Positions 1 through 8,624 of a stretch of DNA of 64,000 nucleotides are shown one piece after another. The notes under the pieces are model-generated. The model saw only the letters and a program-made list of their open reading frames with translations. It had not been told where the DNA came from and did not search any database. This stretch comes from Emcibacter sp. (GTDB lineage: Bacteria > Pseudomonadota > Alphaproteobacteria > Sphingomonadales > Emcibacteraceae). Numbering within the stretch: the first letter of the stretch is position 1; each line of letters opens with the position of its first letter. The stretch lies in assembly GCF_963675455.1 (NCBI RefSeq), contig NZ_OY776217.1, positions 3,272,001 through 3,336,000 of the forward strand. The letters are read 5' to 3'. The translations under genes and the position numbers were made by a program.

Positions 1-779
1 TCTGCTTCCGCAAGAAAGGCCAGGAGCGGCAACTTTACAGCTTCGGCATAGCCAGGCCGGCGCACCGTCTGGATACTTTGCAGAGCGGCTCTTAGCCAGC
101 CAAATGTCGCACCGCCGGAATAGAGATCCGGATTGGATGTCATAATCCGGCTTTCCGTCTCATAGCGGGAAACATCATGGGTCAACAGGTCGCTGACCAA
201 CAGTTGCAACTCCTCCCCCGTCTTTGGTTCCTGACCCGGCGCATATTCCTTTTCAAATCCCAACAGACAGGCCAGTTTGATCAACCACCGGGACAACTGC
301 GCCTTCAAGGGGGGGCCCAGATTAATCCCCATCATCGGCGACAGCAGAACTGCCTTGTCAAAAACCCCGGGATGGTCATGGAGGAAGCGAAAGGCTATAT
401 GCCCGCCCATGGAATGACCGAGCAGATAAAGCGGTTTTTCGCGGTTCCGACGTGACATCAGCCCGAAATGAGTCAGCACCAGGGCGAGATCGGAGAGATA
501 CAGATCGAAACTGTTGATATAACTGCGATGCCGGTCCTCAAGCAGGCGGCCGGACAGCCCCTGCCCACGTAGATCCATACTGAAAACCTGAAGCCCGCGA
601 TCCAGAAGATCCTGAAAAAACTCCTGGTATTTTTCCAAATACTCCCGATGGCCGTTAACCACCACAATCTGCCCCCGGACCGGGCCCTCGGGCAGAATTG
701 ACGCGATACGCAGACTTATGCCATCAGGAGCCTGAAGACATTCTATCTTGCTGTTCTTTGGAAAATACTCGGCTGACAT
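1..779 (-). CDS. alpha/beta hydrolase (lysophospholipase/monoacylglycerol lipase type), C-terminus beyond window
   Basis: I translated this reading frame by hand. It starts MSAEYFPKNS at 779 and stays open to base 1, so the C-terminus lies outside the window. A DLRGQGLSG segment near residue 69 and the nucleophile elbow GHSMGG (Ser about 123) are typical of lysophospholipase/monoacylglycerol lipase hydrolases of the serine hydrolase superfamily. It probably hydrolyses a lipid or small ester in the cytoplasm; the substrate cannot be read from sequence. A purine-rich AGGGGGCGG stretch lies upstream of the start. The Asp and His of the triad fall partly outside the window and were not confirmed. 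Confidence 0.85.
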   Translation of the reverse strand, partial: MSAEYFPKNSKIECLQAPDGISLRIASILPEGPVRGQIVVVNGHREYLEKYQEFFQDLLDRGLQVFSMDLRGQGLSGRLLEDRHRSYINSFDLYLSDLALVLTHFGLMSRRNREKPLYLLGHSMGGHIAFRFLHDHPGVFDKAVLLSPMMGINLGPPLKAQLSRWLIKLACLLGFEKEYAPGQEPKTGEELQLLVSDLLTHDVSRYETESRIMTSNPDLYSGGATFGWLRAALQSIQTVRRPGYAEAVKLPLLAFLAEA

Positions 780-823
780 TCTCTGTTACCGCCCCCTGGG
801 AGATTATTTTCAGGCCACCATAG

Positions 824-856
824 CAAAAAAGACACCCTGTTGAGTGCCTTTTTTGA
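824..856. terminator. probable bidirectional terminator between hydrolase and TadG-like gene
   Basis: An imperfect hairpin is framed by AAAAAAG on the left and CTTTTTTG on the right, just downstream of the leftward TadG-like gene. The stem is weak (CAC/GTG core plus the A/T arms), so it works on paper in either direction but only with moderate support. Confidence 0.5.
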
Positions 857-885
857 TGAAATATCGAAGAATGATCATTACCCGG

Positions 886-2685
886 TTACTTGGACAGCCG
901 CAGGCTGGACAGCTCATTGGCGATCTCTTCAAAAATCGTGTTCAGGGTCTCCGCATCCGGCGCGAAATAATAATGATCAGCGTCTGTCGCCACATTGGTC
1001 AGCAAGGTGGCCAGGGATCCACTGCTTTCCGCAAACTGGATCGTATAGATCGTAATATTATTGTCCGGATCATTCTTGATGTTGTAGGCAACATCAAGAA
1101 GCCTGTCGTCACGGTCAGACAGCATCTGATTGTAAGTATCGCCAGCTCGTCTGGTATTCGCACCATCGGTCAGCAGGATGATTGCCCGGTTAATGGTGTT
1201 GCTGTTGGCGGAAATCACTGAAGCTTCATTGAACGGCAGCCCCGGTGACAATACCCGCCAGGCCCAGGCAAGCCCCTGGGGAATATTTGTATAACCGCCA
1301 CTTGTCGCTTCCAGGTCATCCACGGCGTCCCAGACATCCTGTTTGATGCTTTGCAGTTTCGTGATGCCATATTCCGGACAGGGCGTACAGTTGGATGTGC
1401 TGTTGGCGAGGCGCCCCAGATCACAGCGATAACCGTCATAATATTTTTCACTGGAACTGATTGAACCGCTGTTGTCCATATCATAACCGACATAGTTGCT
1501 GTATTCGTTTTCCTTGCCCATAGGGTACCAGCCGAGCCAGGATTTGCCGCCGGCAATTTCAACAGGTCCGTCATAAATATCCGCGGCATCATCCAGGGAA
1601 GTATCATTATTTGAATCCGGCGTATATTTGTACCGCCAGGCCTCCTCGCGGGCATAGCGGGCATAAACGCACCCTGTCCATCCTTCTTCAGGTTCCGCCA
1701 GCAGCGGAACAGACGGCGCATTATGAGCATAGTAAATATTATTTACAGTCGCCTGATAGTTCTTCAGCACCTCATAGCCATTACCCGGCAGTTCAGGAGA
1801 ACAATCCGGGTCCCATTTGGACCCCGTGCAGAGCTTGTCAAAGGAATAATATTGAATTTCATAGGGGTTGGCGATCGCTGGTGTTACCGCCACAGTGGTA
1901 TAAAGGTCTGCAGCATCCAGGGCAGTGACATTGTCAGGTTCATACCCATATCTGGTCCCGTTGTCGGTGACATTCACCGCCCCGGACCAGGGAACCACAC
2001 CAATTTGCAACAAGCTGTTTTCAGCGTTATCCCCGAAAAGCACATTAATTAGTGTCTTGGCAGCTTGCTTGGCTGCATAAATTCGTGACCCGCCGCCCAC
2101 GTCTTCGGTCCGCATGGAGCCGGACAAATCGATGGCGATTACCACATCCAGAAGGGAAATTTCCTTGGTGACCTCCGTATCGGTACTTACATTCATGCTG
2201 TCGTGGTTAAACAGCTGCATAAAAACCGTTTTGATGTCAGCGCTGGCCTTCAGGCGTAACACCTTCTCGTTAGACGGATAAACATAATTATCGGCCAGAA
2301 TATTGCCGTCCGCATCCACCTCATGGGGACCACTGACTGTCGCCCCCATAAAGCCGTTGGGAAGATTTGCTGTAAAATACTGCTGAATTTCCGATCGGCG
2401 CAGTTCCGCCGTATCATTCAACACCCGCCCGCCGGCAAGCGCAGCGGCATCAAGGGCCGTACCCAGGCGCTGCTTGACAATGTAGGCCCGGCTGATATCA
2501 GTTGCCGCGCCCACGATTGCAATAATCGGAATGATGCTCGCCACCATGATTACACCGGACATCCCCTGCCTGTCCTGCCACAGCCTGCGGCCGAAACCGG
2601 CAGCGCCTGTCATCAGGAGAGCAATTTTCCGCCCGACACTTAAAGTCTTCACAGACTTTGTTATTTTCTCCGGTATCATTTTCAT
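886..2685 (-). CDS. TadG-like pilus assembly protein with von Willebrand A domain
   Basis: About 599 residues. An N-terminal basic stretch precedes a hydrophobic segment (MSGVIMVASIIPIIAIVGAA) and a TadE/TadG-like helix rich in Ala. A von Willebrand A domain follows, with the metal-binding MIDAS sequence DLSGS around residues 186-190 and a later ILLTDGANT strand. A long acidic, Tyr- and Cys-rich insert separates the two parts of the domain. The architecture fits TadG, an envelope protein of the Flp/tad pilus machinery. No other tad gene is in the window, so this is an orphan copy. The frame extends upstream to a GTG at 2712, but the ATG at 2685 has a better AAGAGG ribosome site. Function in pilus assembly is inferred from the family. 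Confidence 0.8.
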   Translation of the reverse strand: MKMIPEKITKSVKTLSVGRKIALLMTGAAGFGRRLWQDRQGMSGVIMVASIIPIIAIVGAATDISRAYIVKQRLGTALDAAALAGGRVLNDTAELRRSEIQQYFTANLPNGFMGATVSGPHEVDADGNILADNYVYPSNEKVLRLKASADIKTVFMQLFNHDSMNVSTDTEVTKEISLLDVVIAIDLSGSMRTEDVGGGSRIYAAKQAAKTLINVLFGDNAENSLLQIGVVPWSGAVNVTDNGTRYGYEPDNVTALDAADLYTTVAVTPAIANPYEIQYYSFDKLCTGSKWDPDCSPELPGNGYEVLKNYQATVNNIYYAHNAPSVPLLAEPEEGWTGCVYARYAREEAWRYKYTPDSNNDTSLDDAADIYDGPVEIAGGKSWLGWYPMGKENEYSNYVGYDMDNSGSISSSEKYYDGYRCDLGRLANSTSNCTPCPEYGITKLQSIKQDVWDAVDDLEATSGGYTNIPQGLAWAWRVLSPGLPFNEASVISANSNTINRAIILLTDGANTRRAGDTYNQMLSDRDDRLLDVAYNIKNDPDNNITIYTIQFAESSGSLATLLTNVATDADHYYFAPDAETLNTIFEEIANELSSLRLSK

Positions 2686-2869
2686 TTTCGTTGTGACCTC
2701 TTGATAGTTCACGCATATGATCTATATTTTCTGTTAAATACATTAAGAAACATTTATGAAACCAAAGAGTTGTATTAATATTTTGGTAAAATTAGCTGTC
2801 TCCCGAAAAGCTGTATCCCCCTGGCCTGCCCTGTCCCCTTCGAAGAGGGGAAAAACTGCCAAATACATC

Positions 2870-2912
2870 TTGACTTGAAGGCCAATTCTTTTATCTATTA
2901 GAATAATTCTAA
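2870..2912 (+). promoter_or_regulatory. ahpC promoter with PerR/Irr/Fur-type operator
   Basis: TTGACT at 2870-2875 is a plausible -35 box. A perfect 7-1-7 palindrome, TTAGAATAATTCTAA (2898-2912), overlaps the expected -10 region, 42 bases before the ahpC start. It fits the PerR box layout (TTATAATNATTATAA) and resembles alphaproteobacterial Irr boxes. A near-identical site lies upstream of dps (6613-6628), so both are probably controlled by one peroxide- or iron-sensing Fur-family repressor. The regulator itself is not in the window. Confidence 0.7.
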
Positions 2913-2954
2913 AGCTAGCCAGAACCTCAAAAAATCCACAAATGGAGAACTAAA

Positions 2955-3557
2955 ATGTCACATCTTATCGGCCAGAAAGCCCCTGACTTTACAGCCCAGG
3001 CTGTTATGGAAAATGATGAAATGAAAGAACTTACCCTGTCTGAATATCTGAAAGGCAGCTACGGTCTTATTTTCTTCTATCCTCTGGACTTCACCTTCGT
3101 CTGTCCGTCAGAAATCATCGCTTTCAGCAACCGCATGGACAAATTCTCTGCCCTGAACACCAAAGTTGTCGGCGTCAGCGTTGACTCTCAGTTCTCTCAT
3201 TACGCCTGGCGAAACACACCAACCAACAAAGGCGGCCTTGGCCAGATCAAATTCCCGCTGGTTGCCGACCTGACCAAGCAGATTGCCACTGATTATGGTG
3301 TACTGATTGAAGATGCCGGCGTTGCTCTGCGCGGCACCTTCCTGATCGACAAGGAAGGCAACATCCGCCATTACGTCATCAACGACCTGCCGCTTGGCCG
3401 TAATGTGGACGAAAGCATCCGCATGGTCGAAGCCCTGCAATTCCATGAAGAGCATGGTGAAGTATGCCCGGCCGGCTGGCAGAAAGGCCAGGAAGGCATG
3501 AAAGACACTGCAGAAGGTGTTGCAAGCTACCTGTCTTCTCACGCCGAAGAACTCTAG
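2955..3557 (+). CDS. ahpC: alkyl hydroperoxide reductase C (typical 2-Cys peroxiredoxin)
   Basis: 200 residues, the usual AhpC/Prx1 length. The peroxidatic cysteine is in FTFVCPSE (Cys50) and the resolving cysteine in GEVCPAGW (Cys171). The cytosolic enzyme reduces hydrogen peroxide and organic hydroperoxides using AhpF or thioredoxin; no ahpF is nearby. AATGGAGAACTAAAATG gives a clear ribosome site. The gene is monocistronic, ended by the hairpin at 3578-3605 and preceded by a PerR/Irr-like operator. The LysR gene downstream is transcribed the same way and could have been expected to be OxyR, but it is not the OxyR type. Confidence 0.97.
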   Translation: MSHLIGQKAPDFTAQAVMENDEMKELTLSEYLKGSYGLIFFYPLDFTFVCPSEIIAFSNRMDKFSALNTKVVGVSVDSQFSHYAWRNTPTNKGGLGQIKFPLVADLTKQIATDYGVLIEDAGVALRGTFLIDKEGNIRHYVINDLPLGRNVDESIRMVEALQFHEEHGEVCPAGWQKGQEGMKDTAEGVASYLSSHAEEL

Positions 3558-3577
3558 GTTCAGCCTGATATCTATGG

Positions 3578-3605
3578 AAAGGCGGGTTCATTCCCGCCTT
3601 TTTTA
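3578..3605 (+). terminator. rho-independent terminator of ahpC
   Basis: GC-rich hairpin AAAGGCGGG / CCCGCCTTT with a six-base loop, running into a T tract, 20 bases after the ahpC stop codon. Confidence 0.9.
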
Positions 3606-3680
3606 TTGGTGCAGTGCAAAATTAACCATTACACTATAGACAATGTGTATGTGACAGAATTCAAGTGAGTGATTGATATA

Positions 3681-4565
3681 ATGGATTGGGACAAACTCAG
3701 AATATTTCACACTGTGGCTTCTTCGGGAAGCTTCACCCATGCGGGTGAAAAACTGAACCTCAGCCAGTCCGCCGTCAGCCGTCAGATCAGGTCACTGGAA
3801 GACAGCCTTAATGTTTCGCTTTTCAACCGCCATGCCCGCGGGCTGAGTCTGACAGATGAAGGGGAAACCCTGTTCAAGACGGCAGAGGATGTTGTCTCCA
3901 AAATCCATTTTACCGAACAGCAGCTTCTCGAGGGCACCGATGTCCCCATGGGGGAATTGAAAGTCACCACAACATTGAGCTTCGGGTCGACCTGGATGAT
4001 GCATCATATCAGGGGGTTTATCGAAAAATATCCGGAAATTGATGTCCAGCTTATTGTTTCAGACCAGGATCTTGACCTGACGACGCGGGAAGCCGATGTG
4101 GCCATCCGTTTTCGCCCGTCCGAGCATCTGGAAATGATCCAGAAAAGACTCGGCACCTTCCACCACCATCTTTACGCCTCGCCCGAATATCTGAGCCGCA
4201 AGGGACGTCCGAAAACCGTGGACGATCTGGATGGGCACAGCCTTATTTCCTATGGCGAGGTGCCAAGCATTCCGGTACAGGGCATGAACTGGGCGCTCTC
4301 CGAGGGCACCCTGGAGCCGCGCAAGCCCATTTTGCGGGTAAACAGCATCTATGGCGTGCTTCAGGCGGTCAAGGCCGGGATTGGCATTGCCGCCCTGCCC
4401 GATTACTTGGTTCAGGGTTCAATGAATGTTGTCCGGGTGCTTGAAGATACCGAGGGCCCTGAATTCGACGCCTATATTACATATCCACAGGAACTTCGAA
4501 CCTCGAAACGTATTGCCGCATTCAGGGACTATATCATCCAGCAGTTCAAGGGAACCCGGTTCTGA
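3681..4565 (+). CDS. LysR-family transcriptional regulator
   Basis: 294 residues. The N-terminal winged helix-turn-helix (residues 1-60) contains the characteristic FTHAGEKLNLSQSAVSRQIR segment, followed by a type 2 periplasmic-binding effector domain. A GTG at 3669 is in frame, but the ATG at 3681 starts the canonical MDWDKLRIFHTV. It has no cysteine pair in the OxyR positions, so peroxide sensing is not supported despite ahpC upstream. Its target and ligand are unknown. No divergent gene partner is present, which is unusual for LysR regulators. Confidence 0.9.
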   Translation: MDWDKLRIFHTVASSGSFTHAGEKLNLSQSAVSRQIRSLEDSLNVSLFNRHARGLSLTDEGETLFKTAEDVVSKIHFTEQQLLEGTDVPMGELKVTTTLSFGSTWMMHHIRGFIEKYPEIDVQLIVSDQDLDLTTREADVAIRFRPSEHLEMIQKRLGTFHHHLYASPEYLSRKGRPKTVDDLDGHSLISYGEVPSIPVQGMNWALSEGTLEPRKPILRVNSIYGVLQAVKAGIGIAALPDYLVQGSMNVVRVLEDTEGPEFDAYITYPQELRTSKRIAAFRDYIIQQFKGTRF

Positions 4566-4644
4566 TCAAGCTATGCGTATTATGCATGCCTGCTTTGTAT
4601 TTTAAAAGGGTAGCCACACAAACCGAATGTGCGTATAACTTAAC

Positions 4645-4808
4645 TCAGATGTTGCGTTGCATCATCTCCTGAAAGAACCTCCCAAGTAATTTCAGGCGCT
4701 ATAATCGGATGTCCTCCCAGATGAAGATTATAGCTTGTTTCATTGTCTCCCAGACATGAAGCCTCCCTATATTTTTGACTATGCCGGGCTTGTCCCGGCA
4801 TTTTTTTT
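4645..4808 (+). ncRNA. candidate small RNA 1 with CCUCCC loops
   Basis: About 164 nt, not coding in any convincing frame. Four structures can be drawn: a 5' hairpin at about 4647-4667; a perfect 7-bp stem (CCTGAAA 4668-4674 with TTTCAGG 4690-4696) showing CCTCCC in its loop; a perfect 9-bp stem (GCTATAATC 4698-4706 with GATTATAGC 4726-4734) showing a second CCTCCC; and a terminator (ATGCCGGG/CCCGGCAT followed by eight Ts, 4781-4808). A third CCTCCC is in the linker at 4762-4767. GTATAACT just upstream could be a -10 box. Such C-rich loops are known in alphaproteobacterial cuckoo/CcsR and GsrN-type RNAs, which pair with Shine-Dalgarno or G-rich sequences. The family assignment is inference. 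Confidence 0.75.
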
Positions 4809-4962
4809 GCCTTCCCGCCAGAAACGCCCTGTTAATAATCCGTGATATTTTGCATCGCGATATTTTTTCTGCTTTTATACAAAATAGGGTTTTTTCTTTG
4901 TTTATAATATATTTTTCACATAAAAGCCCTTTACAAAACCAACTATCGCCCCTATCTTGATT

Positions 4963-5120
4963 ACAGATGTTGCATTGCAATATCTTCAAGGCAACGCCAT
5001 GTTGCTTTGAGCTGTAGCGGACATGCCTCCCATATGTTTGTTACAGTTGTTTCATTGTCTCCCAGACATGAAGCCTCCCTATATTTTTGACTATGCCGGG
5101 TTCGTCCCGGCATTTTTTTT
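4963..5120 (+). ncRNA. candidate small RNA 2, tandem paralogue of small RNA 1
   Basis: About 158 nt. Its last 76 bases (5047-5122) match 4735-4810 with two differences, both in the terminator loop. The 5' hairpin is also conserved (CAGATGTTGC start). The middle has diverged: a GCAAC/GTTGC stem replaces the first C-rich hairpin, while CTGTA (5012-5016) pairs with TACAG (5042-5046) and presents CCTCCC at 5026-5031. A second CCTCCC is at 5074-5079. CCTATCTT upstream resembles a -10 box. Sequence divergence with retained stem-loops and C-rich loops argues for selection on RNA structure. Confidence 0.75.
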
Positions 5121-5211
5121 GCTTTATCCGCTACCCTGCCGCATTGCGGCACAATAGCCGTCCAGGGATATAGCAGGCACCGACCATCCGGATCAAACGC
5201 CTATTTAAAGG

Positions 5212-5248
5212 GCATGAGCCCTGCATATTTTGCAGAGCTCATGCTTTT
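5212..5248. terminator. strong hairpin with T run downstream of the small RNAs
   Basis: GCATGAGC-C-CTGCA pairs with TGCAG-A-GCTCATGC around a five-base loop, followed by TTTT. It is a nearly perfect 13-bp stem in otherwise empty AT-rich DNA (5123-5356, where I see no gene). It may be a terminator or the 3' end of another small transcript. Confidence 0.6.
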
Positions 5249-5356
5249 ACAACCGAAAATTCCCCATATAAGTCAATAACTTACCAAACGGTTGTTTGAG
5301 GCATAAATTGCATAAATAGTAGACATAAATGGTATGTGGTTAAATTTTAGACATTT

Positions 5357-6001
5357 CTAGCCCAGGTGATCCAGAACCTCCGTCATTCGATGAATGACCA
5401 CGCCGCCGGCTTTCAAAAGATCGTCACACTCCCCGCGCACGCTGTAGGCCAGCACATCCATCCCGGCGGCCACGGCGCCACGCACGCCGGGAAGGCTGTC
5501 TTCCACAACCAGACAGAGGGCCGGGTCGATTCCCATCCGTTCAGCAGCAAACAAATAGAGATCCGGCCAGGGTTTGCCGCGGCTCACCTGGCTGGAGCTG
5601 AAGATTCGCCCGTCAAAGTCCTCTTTCAGCCCGGTCAGGCCCAACGTCACTTCCATTTTGGCGAAATCTCCGCTGGATGCGACGCAACTCCTGATTCCTT
5701 GTTCCCTGAGATGAGCCACCACATCGTGGATTCCCTCTACCGCCGTCAGTTCCCGGTGAAAAACCTCGAAGGTTTCCGCCTGCACCCGGTCGAGAAAATC
5801 TTCCGGCAAACCGTGTCCCAGAAGCTGCTCTGCCCTACTGACAACCGAAGACATACTCAGGCCGACAAATTCTGACACCACCTCTGACAGGGATAAATCA
5901 AGCCCTTCCCGCGCCAATCCATCCCGCAACACCTGGTTGGCAAGTGGTTCGCTGTCCACCAGAACGCCGTCACAGTCAAAAATTACAAGTTCATACTTCA
6001 T
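5357..6001 (-). CDS. HAD-superfamily phosphatase/phosphoglucomutase-like hydrolase
   Basis: 214 residues with all HAD motifs: nucleophile motif FDCDGVLVDSE (residues 8-18), motif II Ser in VASSGD, the Lys of RGKPWPDLY and the acidic motif VEDSLPGVRGA. The helical cap after motif I places it with the beta-phosphoglucomutase/phosphoglycolate phosphatase group. It acts on a small phosphorylated metabolite in the cytoplasm; the substrate is not predictable. It lies downstream of dps but behind that gene's terminator, so it probably has its own promoter. Confidence 0.9.
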   Translation of the reverse strand: MKYELVIFDCDGVLVDSEPLANQVLRDGLAREGLDLSLSEVVSEFVGLSMSSVVSRAEQLLGHGLPEDFLDRVQAETFEVFHRELTAVEGIHDVVAHLREQGIRSCVASSGDFAKMEVTLGLTGLKEDFDGRIFSSSQVSRGKPWPDLYLFAAERMGIDPALCLVVEDSLPGVRGAVAAGMDVLAYSVRGECDDLLKAGGVVIHRMTEVLDHLG

Positions 6002-6014
6002 TAAAATTCCAAAT

Positions 6015-6047
6015 AAAAAGGCAGCTTCAGATTTCTGAAGCTACCTT
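6015..6047 (-). terminator. rho-independent terminator of dps
   Basis: Read on the minus strand, AGGTAGCTTCAGA pairs with TCTGAAGCTGCCT (one mismatch) and runs into TTTTTATTT. It sits between the dps stop codon and the HAD gene. Confidence 0.85.
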
Positions 6048-6104
6048 TACACGGTTTAATTTAATTTTGCCATATGGGGCCAACCTGGCCGGGGCAGAAA
6101 ATTT

Positions 6105-6572
6105 CTAGTTCAGCAGGGATCTCAGCATCCAGGCGTTTTTCTCGGAAATTTCCATACGGTCCCCCAGAAGGCCGACCGTAGGTTCATCGCCGGCATCTGC
6201 CGCCAGCGGCACAATGGAGCGCGCTGTACGGGTTACCGTCTCGTTGGCTTCCACCAGATTGCGGATCATTTCCTCGGCGGACGGAATACCGTCATCTTCC
6301 GGAATAGAGGTCAGTTTGGCGAATTCCTGATAGGTTCCGGGCGCATATTCGCCAAGAGCCCGAATCCGCTCGGCAATCACGTCGATGGCCGCCCACAGTT
6401 CCGTATAATGGACTTCAAACTGGGCATGCAGGGTCTGGAACATCGGACCCGTCACATTCCAGTGATAATTATGGGTCTTGAGGTACAGGGTATAGGTATC
6501 CGCCATCAGTCGGCTGAGGCCTTCAGCAATCTGCTGTCTTGTCTCGTTGTCCATACCAATATTGATCTGCAT
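6105..6572 (-). CDS. dps: Dps-family DNA-binding ferritin-like protein
   Basis: 155 residues, normal for Dps. The ferroxidase-centre ligands are in YLKTHNYHWNVTGP and the following HAQFEVHYTELWAAIDVIAERIR helix. Dps dodecamers bind DNA, oxidise Fe(II) with hydrogen peroxide and store iron in the cytoplasm. The start is preceded by AGAGGAGAATG. A PerR/Irr-type box nearly identical to that of ahpC lies 41 bases upstream, matching the common control of dps and ahpC seen in PerR regulons. Confidence 0.95.
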   Translation of the reverse strand: MQINIGMDNETRQQIAEGLSRLMADTYTLYLKTHNYHWNVTGPMFQTLHAQFEVHYTELWAAIDVIAERIRALGEYAPGTYQEFAKLTSIPEDDGIPSAEEMIRNLVEANETVTRTARSIVPLAADAGDEPTVGLLGDRMEISEKNAWMLRSLLN

Positions 6573-6612
6573 TTCATTCTCCTCTTATTAAGTCCAGTAC
6601 TTAATATATAGT

Positions 6613-6628
6613 TTAGAATAATTATAAA
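6613..6628 (-). promoter_or_regulatory. PerR/Irr/Fur-type operator in the dps promoter
   Basis: TTAGAATAATTATAAA here matches the ahpC site at 2898-2913 in 15 of 16 bases. On the minus strand it lies between a TTGTTT (-35) and TATATT (-10) pair with 17-base spacing, where a bound repressor would block RNA polymerase. Confidence 0.7.
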
Positions 6629-6740
6629 ACAAGGCGGGTGCCGAAAATAACAACATCATTATAGCCTCTTTGACAGCAATAACAACATCGTGCGTCCGGC
6701 ACCCTGATTCTGGTTAATTCTTTCGGAAAATGCCCCAACC

Positions 6741-8624
6741 TCAGGATTCAAGAGCGTGGCGCTGGAGGGCGGCATCCAGAATACGCCGCAACATTTCCCG
6801 ATAGCTCAGCCCGGCATATCCTGCCATAAAGTTGAGCTTGCCGTCCCAGCACCAGCCCGGATTGGGATTCACTTCCAGAAGCTTGATCACGCCCTCGCTG
6901 TCCGCCCTGAAATCAAACCGGGCATAATCCCGGCAGTCCAGCCGCTCAAACAGGATACAGGACCAGCTGGTCAGGTTGCGGACATCCTGTTCGGAAAGCT
7001 CCGCCGGATGATATTTAATGTCCTGCCAATAGGGGGAGTCCGGATCCCATTTGGATTCATAGTTCAGAATACGCGGCAGTTCGGGGGCAAGTCCGCTGTA
7101 ATCCACTTCCAGCACCGGCAATGCATTCAGACCGGCCCCTGGATTCCCGATCAGCCCGACGCTGAACTCCCGGCCCGGCAAAAATTCCTGTATCAGATAA
7201 GGCTGGCCGGGGAGGACAGACTGCAGGTAAGACAGATAATCGATGGCTTCATCCACATTATGCACGATGGCGTTGCGGGTGATGCCGATACTGCTGTCCC
7301 CGAGGCAAGGCTTGATCAGGGCCGGAAATACCGCAGGGACAGTGGCGGCAAAATCATCCTGATCGAAATAGGTCTCCAGCGGCACCGGAATATCATACAT
7401 GGCGGCGATTGCCCGAACCTGTGACTTGTTATAACAAAGCGACAGCGCGTTCGGACCCGCCCCGGAATAGGGCACGCCGAATATTTCCAGCAGAGCCGGC
7501 ACATGCAGTTCCTTCAGGGGATCATTGGCCAGACCTTCATCACACAGATTAAAGACAAATCCCGGCTTGTTTTGTGCCAGTCGATCGATCAGCCCTGAAT
7601 GATCATCGAGATATTCGAAGTCATAATCCTTCAGACCGGCCAGGCCTTCCTTGAGCTTCTCAATAGTGGCCAGATCCTCGTCATTAAACACCCCGTTCTT
7701 TTTAACCGCATCCGGCAGACGCGGATCTCCCATCAGAACCGTAATTTTGCCGATCTTTACTTCGGGAATGACTTCTGCAGCAGTTGTCGCGGACACGGCA
7801 GTCAGGAAATAACGCCGTTCCATCATGCCCAGGTCCTCTCCCCGGTCGGAATCGGCAAAGATCTGCGTATGGAAAACCACATCCCGGAACCCGGCCCGTT
7901 TAAGCAGGTCCTCGATCCGGTCGCGGGAATAGAGCCGCTCTGCATAGATCTGGTCGGCAATCACGCCTTTTTCCGCATGCACGATCACCTCGCGGGAAAT
8001 CAGCCGGTCGCCGTCCTCGGACAGGGATCGTTCCCGGCAGACAAACTGGTTTTCATCAATCCATTCCCAGGAGCGCGGGTCGAAATTGGCGCTGATCCAG
8101 GCGCCGTCGGTGATATCCAGGGCAAGACGTCCCCCCGGCCGCAGGCATCTCAGAATGGTTTGCAGCACCGTCAGGTCATCTTCCTCCCGGGCGAAATAAC
8201 CGAAGCTGTTGCCCATGACGATGACACTGTCATAGTTTCTTTCCGTTGTCGGGATCTTGCGGGCGTCACCTTCTCTGAACTTGACGGTCAGGCCCCGTTC
8301 GCGGGCCCGTTTACGGGCCAGCCGGATCAGATAGCGGGACCGGTCAAGACCGGACACATTAACAAACCCCCGGGCCGCAAGCTCCAGGGAGTGACGTCCC
8401 TGGCCGCAGCACAGATCAAGGATCTTGTCGCCCGGCTTCAGCTCCAGCTTGTCCACAACCAGATCCACCTCCCGGGCGGTATTGACCTGGTTTTCCACCA
8501 CATCACCGTCGGTTTTCAGATACAGGGAATTGAACAGGGACTGCCACCAGTTATTAGGGAGGTGCCTCTCAAGGTCGGGAACAGGCCCCAGCGTACGCCG
8601 TTCGGGCCTTTGTTTTTTACTCAT
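6741..8624 (-). CDS. fusion of a SAM-dependent methyltransferase and a D-Ala-D-Ala ligase-like ATP-grasp enzyme
   Basis: About 627 residues. The N-terminal half is a class I methyltransferase with motif I ILDLCCGQGRHSLELAARG and post-motifs through FGYFAREEDD and LRPGGRLALDITDG. The C-terminal half is a D-alanine-D-alanine ligase-like ATP-grasp unit with a VFPALIKPCLGDSSIGI nucleotide-binding loop, YLIQEFLPGREFSVGLIG and a final metal-binding LLEVNPNPGW. The family logic suggests ATP-dependent ligation of a carboxylate to an amine, coupled to methylation, on a small molecule or peptide. The product is unknown. The frame opens at 8690, but the Met at 8624 begins the conserved part. Divergent from a LysR gene, which probably controls it. 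Confidence 0.85.
   Translation of the reverse strand: MSKKQRPERRTLGPVPDLERHLPNNWWQSLFNSLYLKTDGDVVENQVNTAREVDLVVDKLELKPGDKILDLCCGQGRHSLELAARGFVNVSGLDRSRYLIRLARKRARERGLTVKFREGDARKIPTTERNYDSVIVMGNSFGYFAREEDDLTVLQTILRCLRPGGRLALDITDGAWISANFDPRSWEWIDENQFVCRERSLSEDGDRLISREVIVHAEKGVIADQIYAERLYSRDRIEDLLKRAGFRDVVFHTQIFADSDRGEDLGMMERRYFLTAVSATTAAEVIPEVKIGKITVLMGDPRLPDAVKKNGVFNDEDLATIEKLKEGLAGLKDYDFEYLDDHSGLIDRLAQNKPGFVFNLCDEGLANDPLKELHVPALLEIFGVPYSGAGPNALSLCYNKSQVRAIAAMYDIPVPLETYFDQDDFAATVPAVFPALIKPCLGDSSIGITRNAIVHNVDEAIDYLSYLQSVLPGQPYLIQEFLPGREFSVGLIGNPGAGLNALPVLEVDYSGLAPELPRILNYESKWDPDSPYWQDIKYHPAELSEQDVRNLTSWSCILFERLDCRDYARFDFRADSEGVIKLLEVNPNPGWCWDGKLNFMAGYAGLSYREMLRRILDAALQRHALES

Noticed and set aside
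3681..4565. OxyR, because the LysR gene follows ahpC
   Set aside because: The regulatory domain lacks the OxyR cysteine pair, and the ahpC promoter has a Fur-family-type box instead.
4775..5152. Small reading frames in the region 4577-5356
   Set aside because: They cross terminators of the small RNAs and have no ribosome sites or coding character.
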